10,892 nucleotides of DNA from Leptospiraceae bacterium (GTDB lineage Bacteria; Spirochaetota; Leptospiria; Turneriellales; Turneriellaceae), in the NCBI GenBank assembly GCA_016788945.1, contig JAEUSA010000395.1, forward strand, positions 1-10,892, written 5' to 3'. Each line of letters opens with the position of its first letter. Positions within the stretch are counted from its first letter, which is position 1. The notes under the pieces were generated by a model. The model was not told the DNA's origin. It saw only the letters and a list, made by a program, of their open reading frames with translations, and did no database searches. This document shows, piece by piece, positions 1 to 5,468 of this stretch. The position numbers and the translations under genes were made by a program.

Positions 1-756
1 CTTTCCGGGTAACATGGCGTTCAGCTGCGAAAAAAATGTACCGGCCGTCGGTAAGAAGGCATTGTTGTTATCGATGATGTCACCGGTTACCACTACGTAA
101 TCCGGCCTGGCGGCGCGAATGAGCCCAAGCGTGAAGTTGAGGTACTTTTCGTTGATCAAATTGCCAATGTGGATGTCGGAAATCTGCACTATTCTGAGCC
201 CCTTGAGATCATCATGCAGATTGTTGAGCCTGATGTGCTTTTCATTGACCCAGATTTCCCGAGATCCGAGAAACATGCCACTGATCGCCGCCGCAGTCGT
301 TGCTGTGGGAAGAAAGTTTATTCCGAGAGAAAGGGCGCCCGCGGCTTTGCGCAGAAAATCGTGGCGACTCACCGCAGAAGATTGATTTGAATCTGTGGCC
401 TGTTCGGTTTTGGCAGGTGCACGGCGCACGCGTTGCATGATCATGCCTGCGAGCCAGAGAAAGCCGAGCGGAAGCACCCAAAAGAAGTGTGAATAGTTTA
501 TAGCCAACAACACACGATGGATTGGCTCATACCAATCGGGAAACGCTGTGGCGACACCACGCCCGGGATAAAAGACCGCGATCCACAACACGCTCTGCCC
601 GGCAAACACCATGGCGAAATAAAAGGCGCGAAAGATTCTGCCGAAACGCCTTTGCATCAACGAAGGTGAGATTTTTTTCCAGATAACAATCTGGAACAGC
701 AACAGAGTTATCGTCACGACGGCAAAGATCAGCTTGAACATCAGTAGCCGTGTCAT
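1..756 (-). CDS. Membrane-anchored metallophosphoesterase, C-terminus cut by window edge
   Basis: The first 252 codons of a calcineurin-like metallophosphoesterase, read leftward from ATG at 756 and still open at base 1. Hydrophobic segments lie near residues 5-26, 44-62 and 85-107. A fourth follows a twin-arginine-like stretch at 130-139 (SRHDFLRKAA), where His replaces the second Arg. The catalytic domain starts near residue 185 and shows the first two metal-binding motifs, DIH (D194, H196) and GD (G225, D226); the GNH motif and later histidines would lie beyond the edge. The layout resembles membrane phosphoesterases of the YkuE/COG1408 group, whose substrates are mostly unknown, so the reaction (phosphoester hydrolysis, probably extracytoplasmic) is inferred. 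The start is firm: the clpA stop lies in the same frame 24 bases upstream, and this is the first start codon after it. No strong ribosome site is visible. Probably cotranscribed with clpS-clpA. Confidence 0.86.
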   Translation of the reverse strand, partial: MTRLLMFKLIFAVVTITLLLFQIVIWKKISPSLMQRRFGRIFRAFYFAMVFAGQSVLWIAVFYPGRGVATAFPDWYEPIHRVLLAINYSHFFWVLPLGFLWLAGMIMQRVRRAPAKTEQATDSNQSSAVSRHDFLRKAAGALSLGINFLPTATTAAAISGMFLGSREIWVNEKHIRLNNLHDDLKGLRIVQISDIHIGNLINEKYLNFTLGLIRAARPDYVVVTGDIIDNNNAFLPTAGTFFSQLNAMLPGK

Positions 757-780
757 GCGTCTGCTCGCTAACTCGCCGTA

Positions 781-3132
781 TCAGCGCTTTTTACCTTTGG
801 CAGCGGGGCGTGCCCGCTTCGCACGCGGTGCCGCCTTTTTGCCTGCGGGCGGCATTTCGCGTTTTGCGGCTTTGGCAGGTGCGCGCGGGTGAATTTCAGC
901 AATATTGAGTTGCTCACCCTCTAACGTGACGACGATTGTTTCGCCACCGTGGACGCGCTCGTCAATAATCGCGTCGGTAATGAGGTCACGCAGCGTGTCC
1001 TGAAACAAGCGCGCCATGGGTCTCGCACCCATAACCGGGTCATATCCTTTTTTGGCCATGTAGGCGCGGGCCGATGCCGTGAGTTCAACGATAATTTCTT
1101 TTTCTTCAAGCTGCCGGTTGAGCTCGAAGAGGTTCTTATCGACAATCTTTTCGAGCACTCCGTCAGACAGCCGGTCGAATACGACGACGTCGTCGAGTCG
1201 GTTGAGAAATTCAGGAGTAAAGAACGTTTTGAGAGATGACTTCACATGCGCGGCGCCTTTGGATTTATCTTCAAAGCCGATACGCGCGGTGTTGAGTTCT
1301 GAAGACCCGGCGTTCGAAGTCATGACAAGCAGCACATGGCGGAAATCCGCTTTTTTGCCCGTGGCATCGGTTACCGTCGCATAGTCCATGATCTGCAGCA
1401 GAGTGTTAAAAACATCGGGGTGCGCTTTTTCAATTTCGTCAAGCAACAGCACGCAGCGCGGATGCTTACGCACCGAATCAGTCAATTGCGCTCCCTGATC
1501 AAAACCCACATAGCCCGGCGGTGAGCCCAAGAGCCGCGAAATCGAATGTTTCTCCATATATTCGCTCATGTCAAAGCGAATAAGTTCGACGCCGAGTTCG
1601 GCGGCAATCGCGCGCGTCAGTTCGGTTTTACCCGTACCTGTGGGTCCAGTGAACAAAAAGCTGCCGACCGGCTTTTGCTTGTTTCCGAGGCCAGCGCGGT
1701 GGCGTTTGATGGCGCGCGCGATCTTTTCGATCGCTGCGTCTTGGCCATAAATTTTCTTTTTAAGATTATCGGCTATCGACTTGAGCCCTGCGCTTTCGCT
1801 GCTCTCGAAGCGATCAAGGTTCACGTTGGCGAGCCGTGAGACGATCGCGCGCAGATCATCTTCGGTGACCTCGCGCTGGTCGGGCTTGTGGATATGCAGC
1901 GATGCACCGGCTTCGTCGACGACATCAATTGCCTTGTCGGGCAGGTAACGTTCATTGATATGTTCTGCAGAAAGGTCAACCGCGCGCCGCAGAATTTCGT
2001 CTGAATAGGTCACCTTGTGATAATCTTCATAAAGTTTTCTCAAACCCTTCAGAATCGCATAGGCGTCATCGCGTGAAGGCTCGGCAATATCAACCTTCTG
2101 AAAACGCCGCGATAACGCGCGGTCTTTTTCAAAGTAGCGGCGGAATTCTTCGTAAGTCGTAGCGCCGACGCAGCGCATATCACCGCGCGTCAGTACCGGC
2201 TTCAGCATGTTAGCGGCATCCATACTGTCGCCGCGCGTCGCACCGGCACCGACAATCTGGTGAATTTCGTCGATATAGAGAATAACCTTTTTCTTTGCTG
2301 AAAGTGCTGCAATAATGGATTGCATGCGCTCTTCGAAATCGCCCCGATAGCGCGTGCCGGCAACGAGTGAGCTGACGTCGATCGAGAAAACCTGATACCC
2401 TCTCAGGCGCTCGGGTACTTTACCATCGATAATTTTCTGCGCGAGGCCGCGCATGATCGCCGTCTTGCCGACGCCGGGCTCGCCGACGTGCAGCGCGTTG
2501 TTCTTGTTGCGACGGCAGAGAATTTCCATCGTGCGATCGAGTTCTGACTCGCGGCCGATAAGTGTGTCGTATTTTCCCGCGCGCGCCTCTTCGGTCATGT
2601 TGACCGTAAACGCCTTGAGCACGCGCTCGGGAGTTTCAGCAGAAGCTGTCTCGCTGCCGGCTTCTTCGCCACCAGACGCGACCGGTTCACTTTCTTCACC
2701 GGCCGGCGGCTGGGGGGCCATGCCGTGCGTGATATAACGCAGAACCTTGGCACGCGTGATATTCTGTTTTTCGAGAAAATAGGCGGCGTACGAATCGCGC
2801 TGCCGGAAAATACCGTCAAAAATATCGGCAATTGACAATTCGCGGTTGTTATTGAGTATCATGCGCACGAGCAGCATCTCGCGAAAATTTGCCAGCGCTG
2901 CCGATTCGCTCAAATCACTCGCGCCTTCGAGATCTTGATCAAAGGTCTGAATATGGTTTATCAGATCACGGCGCAGCTCTTCGATATTGCAGCGCAAATC
3001 GCGCAATATCTCGACACCCTCGTCATTTTCGGTAACCGCAAGTAAAACGTGTTCAAAGGTAATTACGGAATTCTTGTAATCACGGGCAATGTCAAAGGCG
3101 CGCTGATGAATCTTTTCTACTGAGTTGGCCAT
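781..3132 (-). CDS. clpA: ATP-dependent Clp protease ATP-binding subunit ClpA
   Basis: A 783-residue class I Hsp100 unfoldase that unfolds substrates and threads them into ClpP in the cytoplasm. Residues 1-135 form the double Clp-N domain, which binds ClpS. A Pro/Glu/Ser-rich linker spans about 136-170. The D1 AAA+ module has Walker A GEPGVGKT (217-224, K223), pore loop RYRG (261-264), Walker B ILYIDE (284-289) and arginine fingers R342/R343. The D2 module has Walker A GPTGTGKT (496-503, K502), pore loop GYVG (540-543), Walker B LLLDE (562-566) and sensor-2 GARP (702-705). An IGF tripeptide at 618-620 is the expected ClpP-docking loop, which together with the N-domain separates it from ClpB. 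The ATG lies 3 bases after the clpS stop, so the pair is probably translationally coupled. Odd point: a Lys/Arg/Ala/Pro-rich tail from about 749 to 783 that typical ClpA lacks. No clpP is in the window. Confidence 0.97.
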   Translation of the reverse strand: MANSVEKIHQRAFDIARDYKNSVITFEHVLLAVTENDEGVEILRDLRCNIEELRRDLINHIQTFDQDLEGASDLSESAALANFREMLLVRMILNNNRELSIADIFDGIFRQRDSYAAYFLEKQNITRAKVLRYITHGMAPQPPAGEESEPVASGGEEAGSETASAETPERVLKAFTVNMTEEARAGKYDTLIGRESELDRTMEILCRRNKNNALHVGEPGVGKTAIMRGLAQKIIDGKVPERLRGYQVFSIDVSSLVAGTRYRGDFEERMQSIIAALSAKKKVILYIDEIHQIVGAGATRGDSMDAANMLKPVLTRGDMRCVGATTYEEFRRYFEKDRALSRRFQKVDIAEPSRDDAYAILKGLRKLYEDYHKVTYSDEILRRAVDLSAEHINERYLPDKAIDVVDEAGASLHIHKPDQREVTEDDLRAIVSRLANVNLDRFESSESAGLKSIADNLKKKIYGQDAAIEKIARAIKRHRAGLGNKQKPVGSFLFTGPTGTGKTELTRAIAAELGVELIRFDMSEYMEKHSISRLLGSPPGYVGFDQGAQLTDSVRKHPRCVLLLDEIEKAHPDVFNTLLQIMDYATVTDATGKKADFRHVLLVMTSNAGSSELNTARIGFEDKSKGAAHVKSSLKTFFTPEFLNRLDDVVVFDRLSDGVLEKIVDKNLFELNRQLEEKEIIVELTASARAYMAKKGYDPVMGARPMARLFQDTLRDLITDAIIDERVHGGETIVVTLEGEQLNIAEIHPRAPAKAAKREMPPAGKKAAPRAKRARPAAKGKKR

Positions 3133-3135
3133 AAT

Positions 3136-3441
3136 TTATTCGGGCTCTGTCTTGCACGCGAGCGGAAATCCCTCTTGTTCAGCATGCGCCATTACCTGCT
3201 TGGACTTTGTTTCAGCGATTTCACGCGGGTAAACCCCTGCAACACCGCTGCCGTTATTGTGGACATCGAGCATTATTTTACGCGCTTCGTGTTCGCCTTT
3301 TTGAAAATATTTCTGCAAAACGTAGACGACAAATTCCATAGTCGTGTAGTTGTCGTTCAACAGAATAACCTTATACAACTTCGGTTTCTTCGCCCGGGTC
3401 AGTACATCAGAATCTTCGTCATGGCGCGCGCCCACCGACAT
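3136..3441 (-). CDS. clpS: ClpS, N-degron adaptor of ClpA
   Basis: A 101-residue adaptor that recognises destabilising N-terminal residues and delivers those proteins to ClpA. A flexible, charged N-terminal arm (1-20) precedes the ClpS core: KLYKVILLND (21-30), NYTTMEFVV (31-39), the segment around H61, the GVYPREIAETK stretch (69-79) and GFPL (91-94). By alignment to E. coli ClpS, the pocket residues N34, D35, T38, M40, V43, H66 and L99 correspond here to N29, D30, T33, M35, V38, H61 and L94, so N-degron binding should be intact. Changes from the usual DDYTPMEF are Asn31 for the second Asp and Thr34 for Pro; the usual CGV is AGV. It is the first gene of the clpS-clpA-phosphoesterase cluster. 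No Shine-Dalgarno sequence precedes the ATG, and a good promoter candidate sits close upstream, so the transcript may be nearly leaderless. Confidence 0.97.
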   Translation of the reverse strand: MSVGARHDEDSDVLTRAKKPKLYKVILLNDNYTTMEFVVYVLQKYFQKGEHEARKIMLDVHNNGSGVAGVYPREIAETKSKQVMAHAEQEGFPLACKTEPE

Positions 3442-3450
3442 ACAACCCGA

Positions 3451-3479
3451 AATATACTAATAATCGTTATGGGAACCAA
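3451..3479 (-). promoter_or_regulatory. Candidate sigma-70-type promoter for clpS
   Basis: Read on the minus strand, TTGGTT (3479-3474) is followed after 17 bases by TATATT (3456-3451). The -10 matches consensus at 5 of 6 positions and the -35 at 3 of 6, with optimal spacing. Transcription would begin about 3 bases before the clpS ATG (3441), giving an almost leaderless mRNA, consistent with the absent ribosome site. Support is pattern only. Confidence 0.38.
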
Positions 3480-3526
3480 AAATATGCTTTTCACGGCGGC
3501 TTGATACCCCATTCGTTCGGCCTCGT

Positions 3527-4156
3527 ATGTTGCGGATTATCTTTGTACTGGCGTTGATGCCGGTTTTGACGGGTGCGCTCGGCGCCGAATTCATCGATGA
3601 AACCGCCCGGGGTGAGGTGGCGGACAAAAACCGCATTTCGATCTACGCGCAGTTAATCCGGTCGCCAATCCGCATGGGTCTTGAATATGAGCGCACCCTT
3701 TATATATGGGGCATGCTCAAACCAGCAATCGCCACCTCAGTGAACACGGGTTCTCACATTGCCAGCAATGACGCGAAGCTGCTAAAATCCAGTGAGTATA
3801 CCTCGTATGTGGATGTCCCCTTCAGATTGGCACTGATGCCGATTCAGTATTTTCACGTTTTTGTCGGCGGCGGCGCCACATTGTATTCCACCACCGTAAA
3901 ACTGTCCGATCACCCGAATCTCGCGCAGCAAATCGACGGATCAGCGGCGTATGCAGGGGTTGCGCCGTTTGCTGAGCTCGGCGCCCGCATCAGTTATGGC
4001 GCCTATTCGTTAGGTGCCAGTTTCGGCACGGCCCGCATTCCGGCGGTCGATATCAAGTACAGCTATGCATCCGGCAGCCAGCGGATTACCGACAGCTACA
4101 ATTATACGCCTTTTATGGTCGCCCGGTTTAACGTATTCTTTGGCTTTCTTTTTTAA
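3527..4156 (+). CDS. Predicted outer-membrane beta-barrel protein, unknown function
   Basis: A 209-residue exported protein that I cannot assign to a named family. Residues 1-20 form a signal peptide: one Arg, a hydrophobic core IIFVLALMPVL, and a small-residue cleavage region near GALGA, with no lipobox Cys. The mature part is rich in alternating polar/hydrophobic segments with Gly and Tyr (for example around 38-55, 105-122, 141-168 and 174-179). It ends in FNVFFGFLF with a terminal Phe, the pattern of the C-terminal strand recognised by the BAM machinery. At about 190 mature residues an eight-stranded barrel is plausible. It diverges from clpS across an 85-base gap. A perfect 19-bp-stem hairpin begins 6 bases after its stop, suggesting a single-gene transcript. 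The start has little Shine-Dalgarno support but is the only Met that keeps a complete signal peptide. Localisation is inferred from the sequence; ligand or role is not evident. Confidence 0.76.
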   Translation: MLRIIFVLALMPVLTGALGAEFIDETARGEVADKNRISIYAQLIRSPIRMGLEYERTLYIWGMLKPAIATSVNTGSHIASNDAKLLKSSEYTSYVDVPFRLALMPIQYFHVFVGGGATLYSTTVKLSDHPNLAQQIDGSAAYAGVAPFAELGARISYGAYSLGASFGTARIPAVDIKYSYASGSQRITDSYNYTPFMVARFNVFFGFLF

Positions 4157-4161
4157 ACAGA

Positions 4162-4203
4162 CGCAGAATTAGTGCCGCGCCTCTGCGCGGCACTAATTCT
4201 GCG
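4162..4203. repeat. Perfect 19-bp inverted repeat with 4-base loop, probable transcript-end hairpin
   Basis: Arms 4162-4180 (CGCAGAATTAGTGCCGCGC) and 4185-4203 are exact reverse complements, separated by CTCT. The hairpin follows the beta-barrel gene stop by 6 bases and precedes the STAS gene start by 53. It would be very stable in RNA, yet no T-run follows it on the plus strand (next bases GGTGCCTTC), so it is not a standard intrinsic terminator. It may block 3' exonucleases, act with Rho, or be a copy of a dispersed repeat. Confidence 0.6.
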
Positions 4204-4256
4204 GGTGCCTTCAAAAAACCCTTGAAAAGCCGTGTTTCGTTTTCAAACTGGCGAAC

Positions 4257-4604
4257 ATGGATAAGGTGCAGATCAAAGATGTCGGTGTCGCTTCTGCGAT
4301 TGCTTACCTGCATGGCCGTCTGGACGTTGCGGTTTCGGGCGAAGTCGAAGAGCACCTAATCAAAACCATCGACGCTAAAAACATCAAACATCTGATTCTC
4401 AATATGGCAGATGTCGAGTACATGTCGAGTTCCGGCTTTCGTGTGATGATTGCGCTGCTGCGCAAGCTCAAAGACCTCAAAGGCTCGCTGAAAATCTGCT
4501 GTGTGCGGCCGGCAGTGAAACGCATTTTTGACGTAATCGAACTCACCACACTGTTCGATATGTTCGAAACCGAAGAAGAAGCACTTGCCGCCAAGACGCA
4601 GTGA
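4257..4604 (+). CDS. STAS-domain anti-sigma factor antagonist (SpoIIAA/RsbV-like)
   Basis: A 115-residue single-domain cytoplasmic protein with the SpoIIAA/RsbV fold throughout. Such proteins bind an anti-sigma serine kinase when unphosphorylated, releasing its partner; phosphorylation of one Ser switches this off. G20-R21-L22-D23 matches the conserved GELD of SpoIIAA, including its Asp23. The phosphorylation loop is YMSSSGF (55-61); S59, directly before Gly, corresponds to SpoIIAA Ser58, while S57 replaces the usual Asp of the DSSG motif. The helix after the loop and VRPAVKRIFD (83-92) match the family. No cognate kinase (SpoIIAB/RsbW) or PP2C phosphatase is in the window, so the partner and regulated process are unknown. 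The stop overlaps the GTG start of the next gene (GTGA). The ATG at 4257 is chosen because it yields a complete first strand; its ribosome site is weak. Confidence 0.91.
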   Translation: MDKVQIKDVGVASAIAYLHGRLDVAVSGEVEEHLIKTIDAKNIKHLILNMADVEYMSSSGFRVMIALLRKLKDLKGSLKICCVRPAVKRIFDVIELTTLFDMFETEEEALAAKTQ

Positions 4605-5467
4605 AGCATAAGGCAACCTTGCGCACAGCCGGCGCGTTTCAACTTAACAATATAGTTTTTTCATTAAGCGCCTTCGCTATATTTCTACTATTCGCGACTG
4701 CCTGCGATAGCGAAGCAAAAAAACCGTCATCCGCTTCTGGCCGGCACCGTGCGGCAGAAACGAGCACTATAGAAGTAGATCTGAAAGTGCTATCGGGAAA
4801 GTTTTCACCGGATAATATGCCGGGTTTTGCCTCTATACCCGACAAATACCTGAGCCGCAAACCGCAGTACCTCGATGCACGCGCGCTCTCAGCGCTCGAA
4901 AAACTCTCAGCAGCGGCACGCAAGGCAGGTTATGACATTAAAGTGGTATCTGCAACACGCAATTTCACGACGCAAAAAGCAATTTGGGAAGAAAAATTCA
5001 CCGGCCGACGCGCCGTAGGCGGCAAAAATCTTGCCACGGCGATCAAAGACGAAGAAAAGCGCGCGCTCGAAATTCTACGGTTCTCTTCGATGCCCGGTAC
5101 GTCGAGACACCACTGGGGTACCGATATGGATTTTCATGAGGCCGGCATCAGCGGGCCCGCGCTGCACAACAGCACTTTCAAAACCGGCCGCGGAAAAGAA
5201 TTCTATGACTGGCTCGTCGCCAATGCCGGCAAATTCGGTTTTTGCCAGCCTTACAACGGCGATCCGAGCGAGCGCGGCGCGGGAAAATTTGCGCACGGCT
5301 ACCAAGAAGAACGCTGGCATTGGTCATACCGACCTGTAGCGGCGCAATATCTTGCAGCATACCGGCAAAACGCCGAAATTCTTAAGCCCAACGGATTTGC
5401 CGGCGATAAATCCGCCGCACATTTTTATCTCGACTACGTGGAAAACATCGACGCCTCGTGCCATTGA
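4601..5467 (+). CDS. Lipoprotein D-alanyl-D-alanine carboxypeptidase, peptidase M15 (VanY/DacB-like)
   Basis: A 288-residue predicted lipoprotein metallopeptidase that would trim D-Ala from peptidoglycan stem peptides in the periplasm. A signal sequence with hydrophobic core VFSLSAFAIFLLF ends at ATAC, placing the lipidated Cys at 35, followed by a Ser/Lys-rich tether. The M15 core has VVSATRNFTTQ (115-125), then the zinc motif SRHHWGTDMD (168-177), fitting SxHxxGxxxD with H170 and D177 as ligands, then ERWHW (237-241) with E237 as likely catalytic base and H240 as third ligand. All catalytic residues are present. The GTG start at 4601 overlaps the STAS gene stop by 4 bases and gives a full signal peptide; a TTG six codons later is the only near alternative. 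D,D- versus L,D-specificity cannot be told from motifs alone. It has no evident functional link to its neighbours beyond coupling. Confidence 0.9.
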   Translation: MKHKATLRTAGAFQLNNIVFSLSAFAIFLLFATACDSEAKKPSSASGRHRAAETSTIEVDLKVLSGKFSPDNMPGFASIPDKYLSRKPQYLDARALSALEKLSAAARKAGYDIKVVSATRNFTTQKAIWEEKFTGRRAVGGKNLATAIKDEEKRALEILRFSSMPGTSRHHWGTDMDFHEAGISGPALHNSTFKTGRGKEFYDWLVANAGKFGFCQPYNGDPSERGAGKFAHGYQEERWHWSYRPVAAQYLAAYRQNAEILKPNGFAGDKSAAHFYLDYVENIDASCH

Positions 5468-5468
5468 T

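Noticed and set aside
1182..1195. 14-base perfect palindrome CGACGACGTCGTCG
   Set aside because: It encodes the conserved RLDDVVV segment of ClpA D2 and follows from Asp/Val codon choice.
949..2737. Plus-strand open frames opposite clpA
   Set aside because: Antisense shadows of a strongly conserved gene; no ribosome sites or recognisable domains.
3501..3526. TTGATA as a -35 or -10 element for the beta-barrel gene
   Set aside because: No partner element at proper spacing before the ATG at 3527.
5352..5468. N-terminal extension of the flavin oxidoreductase to an upstream in-frame ATG
   Set aside because: The stretch lies wholly inside the carboxypeptidase gene in another frame and has no family similarity; the ATG at 5469 begins exactly at the conserved N-terminal strand.
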